From Zygaena filipendulae (Eukaryota > Arthropoda > Insecta > Lepidoptera > Zygaenidae): 64,000 nt of DNA. The translations under genes and the position numbers were made by a program. A model generated the notes under the pieces. That model was not told where the DNA came from and did not search any database. It saw nothing but the letters and a program-made list of their open reading frames with translations. The stretch spans positions 15,716,001 through 15,780,000 of the forward strand of contig OU015649.1 of NCBI GenBank assembly GCA_907165275.2. Direction: 5' to 3'. Shown here piece by piece: positions 23,776 through 34,170 of the stretch (position 1 is the first letter of the stretch; every line of letters starts with the position of its first letter).

Positions 23776-24108
23776 TATCAAATTGTCAAAGCATCCGATA
23801 GATTAACCATCGAATCTCGACTCGAAACGGCATTGAAACGAAATAGCATTTATGTCGGTTGAATGTCCCTTTTAATTGCAAAGCATTGAACGAAAGTAAC
23901 TGACGGATTAAATCGGCTTCCTGGATGTACTTAAAGGCAGAATGAATTATTTAACCAACCGAATTATTTATGTATTTATTAGATACTATTATACTGTGTA
24001 GATTATGTTTTTTTTTTTCAATATATAGTTTGTGTTATTGTGCAAAAAAAGTTAGTCAGTGTGCCAAGAACATTTGAAAATATACATACTGATAATGGCT
24101 ATGCGATA
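23776..24108. other. intergenic DNA, no feature recognised
   Basis: AT-rich sequence. Confidence 0.5.
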
Positions 24109-24322
24109 TCCTACTTATATTACAAATGTGAAAGTGTGGATTTTTGGATGTTTGGATGTTTGACGTTTGTTACACAATCACGCAAAAACGGCTGAACGGA
24201 TTTGGATGAAATTTGGCATGCACGTTGCCAGGGGTACAGAGAAGGACATAGGGTACTTTTTATCCCGGAATTCCCGCGGGAACTCCGAAATTACCATGGG
24301 TGAAACCGCGGGGCACAGCTAG
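24109..24322 (+). mobile_element. Helitron-like element
   Basis: Starts TCCTACTTATATTACAAATG and ends CACAGCTAG. The core is nearly identical to that at 20265-20534. Confidence 0.85.
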
Positions 24323-24963
24323 TATTATCTAAAATATTTTCCGTTAACTTATTTCCTCCATAAAGTGATATGGCACTTGACGTTTCAAATTTCGCCATCC
24401 ACTCATCGTCATATTGTGCTGAACGGTAGCGTTTCTCAAAGACATTAGAAACACCGCCTTGATTGTTTCCACAATTCTGCTTTATACATCACAATTTGTA
24501 TTATGTACATACGCTCGCTGCGAACAAACGACGTACGAGGGGAAGGTTGTAAAAGGAACGATGCAATACAAACGTAATTCAATTTCCCTCATCAGGCCCA
24601 AATGGCTGCGAATGATCATTCTCGCAATCCTGCCGCGAGTTCATGACCTCGTTCCGCGTCATACCTAACTCCTAGTGCTGCCCCCCGCCCCGCCCCGCCG
24701 CGCCGCACACAAATCCCTGTCAATAAAACACACTTGCGTGACCTCGGCTCATATCCAGAAAGCCATTGCCCTGATAAAAAGGTACGCTCCACTCTTAGCG
24801 CGACTAATTTGCCGGACCGGCCGGACCTCGTCCGGATTGATTCCGTTCGCCCTGTCGGAGATCGGACAAGGGCGCGTTCGACGAAGGGTTTTTGTGTAGA
24901 AAAAAAAAACAAATATTGGAAATTGGTCTTGAAGGTTTTTGTCTTTTGCTCTAAGGTAGCTGA
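24323..24963. other. unique DNA with a GC-rich patch
   Basis: 24680-24715 is C-rich (CCGCCCCGCCCCGCC), and GC content stays high to about 24890. Several overlapping ORFs on both strands (24616-25027) are explained by the high GC and show no family. It may be a regulatory island. Confidence 0.4.
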
Positions 24964-25130
24964 TCCTACTATTATTATAAATGTGAAAGTATGGATGTTT
25001 GTTACTCAATCACGCAAAAACGGCTGAACGGATTTGGATGAAATTTGGCATCCACGTTATCAGGGGTACAGAGAAGGACATAGAGTACTTTATATCCCGG
25101 AATTCCCGTGAAACCGCGGGGCACAGCTAG
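24964..25130 (+). mobile_element. Helitron-like element, internally deleted
   Basis: TCCTACTATTATTATAAATG start, CACAGCTAG end. The segment between the CCCGG palindrome and the terminal hairpin is shortened. Confidence 0.85.
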
Positions 25131-26029
25131 TAGTTATATAAAATTAGTAGATTTTTCGTCAACTATGTGAGTTTATGTTGTAAAAACATAATCATAATTA
25201 ATAAACATGAATGCAAATGTGAGTATGTTGGTTTGTCACGCTTCCACGCCTTAATTACTCAACCGCTTATTTTTTAACCGTTTTTAATTGATAGGTAATG
25301 AGGTGTGTATGTTATTATGTCATACGTTCTGTAAAATATTGTAGTACTTTGAATATTGTAATAATTATCCAAAACCAATTTTGTGTCTGACAAATTGCTT
25401 AATTGTATACTTTAATGATTGGCAATGTTATTTAATGACAAGTTATTACCTTGGAAATCCGAACAAATCTTTGTCTTCTTTACTCGTTTTTGGACTTATA
25501 TCTCATAACACGTTTTGACCATACCAGGTTTTATTATAAATCTAGACACACTGAAGTTAAGCACATTGCTTCCTTTTCCAATGTAGACTTGAACAAATAC
25601 TTAAAGGTTTTTGTTTTTCGAAATTCAATACTTAAAGGGGTGCAAAGGAGAAGTTTTTCAAGAGACTATATGCACATACCCACTTCGCAGTTTTCTCGAG
25701 TTAACGATGTAACGATCCTACGTGAAGTATGCCGAAGTTTTCCAAATGAGCCATTTTACATTCAAAGTCGCAAACTTCCCGCTTTTGTTTCCGATGAACT
25801 CGTTTCGTGAAGTTATAATTTGCTTCCGCTCGTCATTAAGGCCATTTATGGTCGGCTCTCGGCCATGATAATGTTCCACTCTCCACTCCTGCGATCCTAG
25901 TACGTTTTAAAAACTTTTCATCGAATACTTGTACCTACCGGACTCTACATATAGCTTACTGAGAAAATGATACCAAGCTTCTAGCCCTTTAAAGTATTGC
26001 GTATAACTATGTGAAGTACTATTACTATT
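25131..26029. other. unique DNA, no gene recognised
   Basis: A 119-codon frame (25451-25810) was examined. It has no signal peptide, domain or repeat signal I recognise, and no splice context that would make it an exon. Confidence 0.4.
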
Positions 26030-26190
26030 ATATTGACCTGAGGAGGCTATACTTTGCTCCCCGCCAATTTTGTTCCTCCTCAGGCCCCGTCAGAACGTAG
26101 TGGTAACAAAGAATAGAGATTATTGCGTGTTTGTTGTGTGGTGGATGTGTTTGTTCTTGCTGAATAAAGTTTATCTTATCTTATCTTCTA
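26030..26190 (+). mobile_element. probable retroposon 3' tail with TTATC repeat
   Basis: The sequence CTGAGGAGG...TGAATAAAG is followed by a run of TTATC units, as expected of a LINE or SINE tail with an AATAAA signal. The family is not identified. Confidence 0.45.
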
Positions 26191-26470
26191 TAAAGAAGCG
26201 ACACTCTCCGCCTCCCACCAATTTCATGCCTCCCCATACGCCGCGAAAGTTTCTTGGAAATTCCGAGGAAAGTTTGAAACATGTAGAATCTACATGTGAC
26301 AATTATTCACTGACAGCCGACACTTACTGTCAGCTGGCTGTCAACCTTACGATACAAGCACAACACGCGTACGTACAAGTCAGCCGTGAATGTGCATGTA
26401 GTAGTAGGGAGTTAAATTGGTTCACTTGTATAGAGCGTCACGGGTGTGGTTATGTTGAATGAAGTTAAAA

Positions 26471-26640
26471 ACTGTTATGTACGTACCGGAAGATGCGGCG
26501 TGGGCAGCCCGCTACAAGGTGGGCAGATGACTTGGTAAAGACGCAGGCGCAGGCCCGGTCGTTGTGGCGACTCTTGGGGAGGCCTGTGTCCAGCAGTGGA
26601 CGTCTTTTGGCTGATATGATGATGATGATATATTCTTTTT
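26471..26640 (+). mobile_element. RTE-type LINE 3' end
   Basis: In frame it reads RRGQPATRWADDLVKTQAQA, the C-terminal signature of RTE-clade reverse transcriptases. The closing segment (a VQQW-type ending) sits in another frame after a one-base loss near 26578. The tail is a GATGAT repeat (26616-26630). 5'-truncated and dead. Confidence 0.8.
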
Positions 26641-28705
26641 TCCACTAAAAAGTCGGTTACCCGGTTACCTACTTTGTTTGTGAGTGAGACTTTGTTTTGA
26701 GCAAAGACGGAAAAGGCATCATACGAAAACAACATAAATGCAAACGAAACGTAGAATGTAGTAAAACGTAGAACGTAGAACGAAATCATTTTGAGATACC
26801 TACCGCATGCGTGAAACCGCGGACGCAGCTAGAGTTAAATTATATGTATAAATTGAAGATAGATTCACATCAATCATTTTCGTACACATTAAATATCCAT
26901 TTATGATGTAGTTCCAGAATAGGATGATAAACTGCCCCGAGAATGCCTAAATTACGGTGCCTTGTCAAGAGCTATACAAACGTCCTTGGGATGGAAATGA
27001 GATGCTCTAATCTGAATATATTATAGCAACATAAGCAAAAATGGGGCCAACACTATATAATCGAAATAGGTATCTTCACTACTCGTCATATTATAAAGAG
27101 GTCAAGTTAGGGATAAAGTTTGTAAGTTTGGACGCGGGAAATAGTTCCCGGCACAACTGAACCAAAATTCTGCCGAAATACCGAGGAATTCCCGCAGGAA
27201 TACCAGGTGATACAGTTTGTTTTTTCGTGATAGGTAGAGGCAACTTCTCCTCTTAATAAAACTCAAACCCACAGTTAGCATTTTATCGAAATAGGTTCAT
27301 GAAAAGAGGAGTTGCAGCAGTTGAAAACTCGAAGAAAGTAGGTAGCTACTCGAACATTCCGCCCACAATATGTATATGTATAATAATATTTTTTATCAGA
27401 AGCGGGATTTAATTTCATACACGAGAGGGGCCGGGGAAGGGGGAAGGTGTACACACACACACTCACAAGCTTAGCCCCTTGCGATTCCCAATGCGCAACA
27501 TTTCTATGTATTTCTTCGGTATCTCACTCAATTTATCTGTTTCCTCCGTTAAAGCATGAAAAGTATATACACAAAATCGAGTTTGCATCAAAAAGAAAGC
27601 AATTTGGATTATCAGGTTTGCGAGTTTTTTTATACACACAAAAATGGATTTCGCGCCTCGCGTATACTGTATTAAACCCGCCTTTAACGTGTTATACATC
27701 TATTTAATATTCTGATTAGAATATTATCGAACGAGTCATTTTCGGGCCCCAATATTAAGAAGGCTTTGAACACTCATAATTTGTTCGGAATGCAGAAAAT
27801 AAAGTGATAATGTAACAGTAGTGCAAGTAAATTTTATATATGCTAACTATTTATAAATATTAGTAAAGGTATAGACAATCTACATGTAGATTTTTTATTT
27901 TCTATTAATTTTCTATGATCCAATAAAATATTTTTTATTCTCTTTAAATGAGTAGGTAGGTATATGCAAAAAATCCAAAAGCAAATAAAATTTTGCATAT
28001 TGATAGATTCCGTGTCAGTATATTTTTTACTTCTTTTGATTGCATAAATGTATTTGACAGAATTTTTGCGAGTGGAACAGAACTTGTTAGTCTTGTGGCA
28101 GGGTAGACTTTGAGGTTTCTGAATCGATTTTAAAAAATATTTCACTGAAATGAAACTATAGTATCCTTGAGGCACATAGTATATTTTTCATTTCAGTATT
28201 GCCGCAGGAATACTGAAATTCATGCGGGTGATGTCGTGAGGGAAGAGCTATATATGTAGCAACGAGTAATTTAGATCATGAGATATGAGTAATTTGAAAA
28301 TTATATAAATAGTTCCTGCGGGAATTTTGAATCCGAAATACTAGTAAAAGTAAAATATAAACAATAATAGAACTTCTAGGGGAGCCTTAATTTTATTAAA
28401 TTCTGTTTGATAATGAACGTTGTATAACAGGTAGGTAACGGTTGTATTACGTGGGCAAGTAATGAGTAATCAATCAGTGAACCCTTTAATTGAATTCCGT
28501 GACCACTACAGAACCTAACGCTCTAATGCTAATATAGTTGGAGCGCTTTGACCTTATTGAGGGTATTATTCCATCGTTTCCACATGGTTGGTACACAAAC
28601 ACTGGTTCTAAAAGGCCGTTACGTGCACTCTATTCATTAATAATAAATAAATTATAAATAAATTTCTTCATTCTTGATAATAAAACACATTTACAAAGTT
28701 ATGGT
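26641..28705. other. unique DNA with Helitron remnants
   Basis: Fragments of the Helitron-like 3' end are seen at about 26805-26833 (GTGAAACCGCGGACGCAGCTAG), 27165-27210 and 28192-28256. Otherwise AT-rich with a GT-rich patch near 27450. No exon recognised. Confidence 0.45.
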
Positions 28706-28942
28706 CAGAGGGGCTATTATGTAACTTTTGTTTCTATAATTTTTCTGTTGCAATTAAAAACATGGCGGTTTTGCGATTACAATATGCATGCATGTTTTGA
28801 CACCTACCATATCTAGCAACCAACCAAATTAAACATACTTCAAAAGTTGAAGCTGCCTAAACATGATTAAATAGTCACGAAATCACTATTTTTCTGATGG
28901 AAACTGAAATATGATAGCAACAAAAGTTACATAATTGCCCTG
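28706..28942 (+). mobile_element. MITE with GGGCWATTATGTAAC ends, copy 1
   Basis: Imperfect inverted ends: CAGAGGGGCTATTATGTAAC on the left, and GGGCAATTATGTAACTTTTG on the opposite strand at the right. The interior (AAAACATGGCGGTTTTGCGA) matches copies at 31931-32162 and 52441-52677. The CAG start and 240-bp size resemble hAT MITEs, but no 8-bp target duplication is seen. Confidence 0.75.
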
Positions 28943-30474
28943 CAGTCGTAAAAATGAACATCGGTGTCTACAGTTTAACATGTACAGAACTATGCAAAAT
29001 AACATGTGAAACCAGCAATTTTCTTTCAAACCTAATATATTCCCACGATTTGTATCTGATTTCCATGATCACAAGAATCGCGATCGAAAACCGTCTTTGT
29101 TGTATAGTTATATCGTTAGATTTTTCAATATTTATCGCATTTTTTCAGGTTTTTGTGGTTCTTTTATAATTAAAATGTTCAGTAGAGTTACGTTGCCTTG
29201 TTATACGAGTTTAAAAAAATATCAATTTTTTAATTAAACCGTGACCCAAACTTTTTGTAGTTATTTTTTTACAAATAGAAATCTTTTATTAATTGAATCT
29301 ACAACAAAAATCAATTAAGAAAGGCAGAGAGGGAAAATGAATGAAACAGGATTGTGCGGTGTACATAATAAATGGTTTACTACGTCATCGTTTGATTATT
29401 TCACGTAATAAACGTTTAATCAAAAAATTTGCAGGTTCCTTTCAACAGAATCTCTGGACCTAACTCTTTTTAATTGAAGATTTTCGGAGATATTTTTCAT
29501 TTGACTAGCTAATGTAGTTACGAATATGAAAAATACATTTTTTTTTTCATAAGCTTTTTCATCGGTTTGAAATTGCAATTAGTTATGTAGTTTTTCTTGG
29601 CGCTCTTGTTGGATATCGAAGGACACCCATATCCATTGCTTTTTTTGTGTATATAGAAATAAACGCGATCGGATTCTGCTAAACCCAGCTCGTGTTACGT
29701 ACATAATATTAAATATATCCACCCTAGAAGTTTGTTACAAATTGAGTTCGAACATATCACGTGACAAGAAGCAACTAGCGATCGACCGTGACTGTTATCG
29801 CGTAATGGCCGTTCGAAATTTTCAATTGGAATCAAAATAACCACTCTTTTCGACTAGCGAGCGATCTCGTTCTGTATTGGCCGTCGTCCCTCAGCCAGCG
29901 ATCACGCCTTATCTACTTTATCTACTCCGGTCACGTATCGAATCCTTATTCTGGATGCTTATCGCTGTATCGTCATGGAATCGTTTATACGATTGCTTAT
30001 TTTTGTCACATGCGCCCCACGGAAAGTTCATGCCGTTACGTAATAAGGGGTACAAATGGAGAGAGTTTTGTTCCTTTTTATATCTCATCCGGAACGGGGT
30101 GGGTTTTTGTATGGTAGATAGATACAACAATGTTTGTATAATGAGGTCTGTAGCTTAGATTGTCTTTTGGAATAAAGATCTTGCGTGACTTTCAGTTTCT
30201 GTCGAATAGAGCGAGTGCCTCGCGTTGTGGAAGTAAATATTGGTGAATTTCGTTTTTTTGATCTCCTTCTTTGTCTTACGCCTAAGCTCATTTAGGCTGT
30301 GAAGCTTATATTCTTGGCTCACCTCAACAATCTGTCTGAATTATTATGAGGTTTCTTGCAATCATTAAATTACGTTTATATACGTATTATATCGTGTATC
30401 TTAATTTGTGTATCAGTTTTTTGTACCTATACCACTTAAAAGATGTACATATAAGTATTATCTCAGAGGAATAA
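28943..30474. other. AT-rich unique DNA, no gene recognised
   Basis: GC-richer from about 29750 to 30100. The 93-codon ORF at 29877-30158 overlaps an antisense ORF and shows no known domain. Confidence 0.4.
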
Positions 30475-30476
30475 TA

Positions 30477-30823
30477 CAACGTGTTAATGAATTAAGTGAA
30501 AACCTGATACACCCCATTTTAAAAAATAAACAATAATATGATTAAAATATATTATATGTCGAAAAAATTAATACTTTAAAAGTTATTCAACATTATTTTG
30601 GAGGTGACCTATCTACGAAATTCCAAGCGCTACGCCCGCGCCTACCGGTTCGAATTTTTTTGCTGCGGGCGGCGTACGCGCCAAATATTGTATTGTAAAT
30701 AATTTAGACATGGGCTAATAAAAATGAAAAAATATAACCCATATTAAAACATAGTGCGATCGATTCGCTAGTTGATTCTGAACAAACTACTTTCTAGTTT
30801 TCAGTTAATTCATTAACACGTTG
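30477..30823 (+). mobile_element. MITE with CAACGTGTTAATGAATTAA ends, copy B
   Basis: Complete copy with TA on both sides (30475-30476, 30824-30825). The interior includes GGAGGTGACCTATCTACGAA and a GC-rich TTTGCTGCGGGCGGCGTACG stretch. Confidence 0.85.
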
Positions 30824-30825
30824 TA

Positions 30826-31428
30826 TATACTACGTACTAGTATTATATTATGTTTATGTTGCATTGTGCACTCACCACCCGTCTCTAGTTTCTCTCTGAA
30901 ACTATCTATCACTTTGCCTTGAAAAGATTGCCACTAGCAATAGAGCCGTCTTTTGCTCTGCGTTCTCTTTTTATTCGTGTAAAGTTTTTATAAGTGTATT
31001 TGAATTTGAACTGTTATCAAAGCATATATTATTTTAACCAATGGTAAATCACATCTTGTTTATAAATATACATAGTCGTTAGGGTTGGCACACACGTACC
31101 GTGTGCTAATACGGGGCACGTATGGCGGTGGCGTGTGCATCAATATTTTATGCGTCCCCGTGGAGGCGACGCGGTGCAACCCTGCCTTGATCCGATGCCA
31201 AGTGCGAGTGGCTCCGAGTGGATTGTGATGTCGAATAACGGTCGGATATCAGTATGATCGATGACTTATGTGTTCAAGTAATGGCTTGTTTTGACCTGGT
31301 ATTATTATTTCAACAAGGGAATGCGCTTCAGCCGCCATCGAAACCAGTTTTTCGTAACTAGTTTCGAACTTGTCCGAAACTTACTTCCACGTAACTAAGT
31401 TTCAATGGAAGAATATAGCTTTTACTTA
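30826..31428. other. unique DNA, no feature recognised
   Basis: GC-richer at about 31085-31250. No repeat partner. Confidence 0.45.
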
Positions 31429-31737
31429 TCTATACTATAATAAAAGAGTAGAATCCGCGATTCTGTACATTGAATATTTTTACCAAAAATTGACAGGGGG
31501 CGATAAAAGAAGAGTAACCAACCACCAAAAAAAGTTTTTAAAATTCTTTTCTGTCTGTCTGTCTGTCTGTTCGCGATAATCTCCGAATACACTGAACGGA
31601 TGGACATGCGGTTTGCACAGGTAGATTAAGCTTAACCTGGAGCTACATATAGGCGTTGTTCCATTTAAATCGGATGTCGGGAAAAAAATTGTTTTATAAG
31701 AACGTTTCACGTGGGTGAAACCGCGGGGCATAGCTAG
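31429..31737 (+). mobile_element. Helitron-like element, AGAGTAGAATCC subfamily
   Basis: 309 bp from TCTATACTATAATAAAAGAG to CATAGCTAG, containing a CTGT microsatellite and GGAGCTACATATAGG. Sisters at 39779-40090 (-) and 50495-50794 (+). Confidence 0.85.
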
Positions 31738-31930
31738 TCCAGTAATAAGAGTTTAAGATAACATAATAAAAACTTGCCCAACCTAACCTAACCTAACTTG
31801 TAAATTTAATGAAAAAAATCACCATGAGTTTCCGGGACTCTCGTGGGAATCTCTGTTATGTGCTCAGGAGATTGGCCTTCAAATTTTATACGCAGTTTTT
31901 CTGTGATGCGCATTCAATCGGACCCGCAAT
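31738..31930. other. spacer with degenerate Helitron-like words
   Basis: It has three CCTAA units (31780-31797) and decayed body words near 31825-31925. Confidence 0.4.
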
Positions 31931-32162
31931 CAGAGGGGCTATTACGTACCTTTAATGTCTACAATCTTTCAGTTGCAATCAAAAATATGGCGGCTTTGCG
32001 ATTACAACATGCACGTTATGACACCTACAATATTTAGCCATCAACCAAAACAAACGTACTTCAAAGTTGAAGCTGTCTAAACATGATTAATCAATCACAA
32101 AATCGTTATTTCTCTGATTGAAACTGAAATATGATAGCAACAAAAGTTACACAATTGCCCTA
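31931..32162 (+). mobile_element. MITE with GGGCWATTATGTAAC ends, copy 2
   Basis: It is more diverged than copies 1 and 3 but has the same order and orientation. Left end CAGAGGGGCTATTACGTACC. Confidence 0.75.
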
Positions 32163-32753
32163 CAGATATCAATTTCATCGAATGTATCGTGGATATAGAT
32201 TGCTTGTACCTCACCATAGAGGGAAGGAATTTTCAAAGTTCAAACCGCGATGGGAGTTGAATAGGGATTCAAAGTTTAAATAAATTATGATCGAAGTTCC
32301 ACATGAGTATGGAACCATCTGGGAAGCTCCGGAGCCCTGTAGGTTTGGCCGTGGCGTTGCGTGTCTAGTTCAGGAGTTCAGGAAACGTTTGAATTATATA
32401 TGATGGGGCCACCCTACCGCCCGTCACAATACACGGCATGTGTGGAGTGTGTACAACTTATTATTTCCAAATTCCTAAATATTTTTTTATGTTTTTATAA
32501 TAAGTGAACGTTATATAAGTAGTTAAAACATCCTCGTGTAAGTTAGTGAAGTTCTTAAAGTAGGCTATCTGCTTAGGTCTTAAAAATATTAAAAAAACAT
32601 GCTTTGCTAAAAGTAAATTTAACCAAGAAGTCTTATCGTTAGGCCATAGTCCTCGTCAAAACAAACGAGCCCCAACTCGATGGGGTTGCATTGTTTCATT
32701 ACAGAGCTCTTATGACTATCTTCCAGCTCCATTATCAGATCAGCTCCGTGTCA
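32163..32753. other. unique DNA, no feature recognised
   Basis: No ORF or repeat recognised. Confidence 0.45.
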
Positions 32754-32961
32754 TCTAGATATATAAATAAAATTGAAGTGTCTTTTTGTAATTTCAAATT
32801 AACAGCTTTTCACTAAATGCATACGAAAGTATATACGGTCGAAATGTCTGCTGTCTGCTTAATCCGGGTAATCTCTAAACAGCTGGACTAGTTACTTTTT
32901 ATCCCGGAATTCCCGCGGGATCTCTGAAATTAACGCGAGTGAACCGGCAGGGAATAGCTAG
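32754..32961 (+). mobile_element. Helitron-like element
   Basis: Start TCTAGATATATAAATAAAAT; body TAACAGCTTTTCACTAAATG as at 4820-5106; end GGAATAGCTAG. A MITE follows 8 bp later. Confidence 0.75.
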
Positions 32962-33233
32962 TATATATACAACGTGTTAATGAATTAACTGAAAACCTGA
33001 TACACCCCATTAAAAAAAAAAATAATATGATTAAACAATATTTTATGTCGAAAAAATTTATACTTTAAAAGTTATTCTACATTAGTTTGTTGGAGGTGAA
33101 CTATCTACGAAATTCCAAGCGCTACGCCCGCGCCTACCGGTTCGAATTTTTTTGCTGCGGACGGCGTACACGCCAAATATTGTATTATAAATAATTTAGA
33201 CATGGGCTAGTAGAAATGAAAAAATATAAACTA

Positions 33234-33828
33234 AAGAGTCTTTCAATAAGGACGGGTCGATTTTGACATGAAATAAAAAAGGCCGTGTGTGAGATTTTAA
33301 CGATTTTTTTTTTTTATTTGAAAGAGCTATATATGCCATTATGTGTGGAAAATCACATCGTTTAAATGTCCGCCGCGGCTTCTCACGGTGGCACGAATTC
33401 GAGTTGTCCAATGTTCAACAACTCTGCCGCATAGTTCGGGTTGAATTTCAGCGATAGCCTGAGCTATGTTGACTTTAAGGGCATCGGTCGATTGTGGCTT
33501 ATTGGTATAGACCTGCGACTTAAGAAAACCCCACAAAAAAAAGTCTAAAGGTGATAAGTCGAATTTGGCCACCAAACGTTGGAGAGTCGACTTTGAAGGA
33601 CCACCTCGTCTGCCGTAAAATGGGCGCAATGCACGTAACGTTTGCACTAACGAACACTCATTTTGGTAATACATTTTTAACATTTGGACGTGTTGCTCAA
33701 CCGTGTAACTTGCCATGGTGATTTGGCATTACTAACTGAATAAAAAAATATAGGTTAGAAAGACGACGTTAAAACAACATGGCCGCCACAGGCTGCCAAC
33801 ATCGACCCGTCCCTATTGAAAGACCCTT
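33234..33828 (-). mobile_element. internally deleted mariner element
   Basis: 595 bp with inverted ends of about 28 bp (AAGRGTCTTTCAATARGGAC and onward) and TA on both sides (33232-33233, 33829-33830), the Tc1/mariner target duplication. It contains one ORF whose middle is deleted. It would need transposase from elsewhere. Confidence 0.9.
33339..33716 (-). pseudogene. mariner transposase with catalytic core deleted
   Basis: 125 codons from ATG at 33716. Residues 1-52 are the N-terminal DNA-binding region typical of mariner-like transposases (MYYQNECSL..TLRALRPFYGRRGGPS). Residues 53-125 are the C-terminal end, LSPLDFFLWGFLKSQVY to SRGGHLNDVIFHT. The junction is in frame and removes the part that would hold the catalytic aspartates and most of the enzyme, roughly two thirds of the usual length of about 350. 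There is no stop or frameshift within what remains. It cannot catalyse transposition, but an intact DNA-binding peptide could still be made. Confidence 0.85.
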
Positions 33829-33996
33829 TATTTTAAAACATAGTGCGATCGATTCGCTAGTCGAGTCATAATATTATGTCGGCGAGAGGGTAGTTTCATT
33901 AAAAATAACTGTTGCTTCCCGCTGTCGAATGGCGGTTGTAGTAAGTCCGTTCCCCCGCTCCACTCCATTGCCCGACTCGTCTATATTAGAAGCTGA

Positions 33997-34055
33997 TATA
34001 AAATGCGAGTATGCGTAAGCGACGGTTCATTGTTACTTTGTGTTCGGTTCAGTGC
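33997..34055 (+). promoter_or_regulatory. candidate core promoter (TATA plus initiator)
   Basis: TATAAAA at 33997-34003. An initiator-like TTCATTG has its A at 34030, about 33 bp downstream of the TATA start, which is the usual spacing. A second initiator TTCAGTG (A at 34051) follows. The local sequence is unique and GC-richer than average. This is inference from motifs only. Confidence 0.35.
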
Positions 34056-34170
34056 AGTTATAGTCTCGTATCAGTGTCGTATCAATCTAGAGTGGCTATA
34101 GTGATTACGTGCGCTGTGTCATCTAATTGTTTCCAGAGGTTTGCTTAAGTCGGGAGCACGGGCAGTGGAG
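34030..34170 (+). other. candidate non-coding first exon
   Basis: From the predicted start to GGAG|GTGAGC, a good 5' splice donor at 34171. No ATG-led frame of note is present, so it would be 5' UTR. It could splice to the acceptor at 61342. An acceptor-like GTTTCCAG at 34129-34136 offers an alternative internal exon. Confidence 0.3.

Larger units (their letters stand above)
32970..33868 (+). mobile_element. MITE with CAACGTGTTAATGAATTAA ends, copy C, interrupted
   Basis: Left end intact with TA at 32968-32969. The body is colinear with copy B up to AAAAATATAAA, then a mariner is inserted (33234-33828), after which the MITE resumes at AAACATAGTGCGATCGATTC. The right inverted end is missing beyond about 33868. 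Confidence 0.8.

Noticed and set aside
24616..25027. cluster of overlapping ORFs on both strands
   Set aside because: High GC removes stops in all frames; the right part is a Helitron-like element, so coding is unlikely.
25451..25810. 119-codon ORF
   Set aside because: No recognisable domain, signal peptide or repeat homology; its length is unremarkable for a 64-kb AT-rich window.
31780..31797. telomere-like CCTAA repeats
   Set aside because: Only three units (and two at 48429-48438); the insect TTAGG repeat would be much longer at a telomere.
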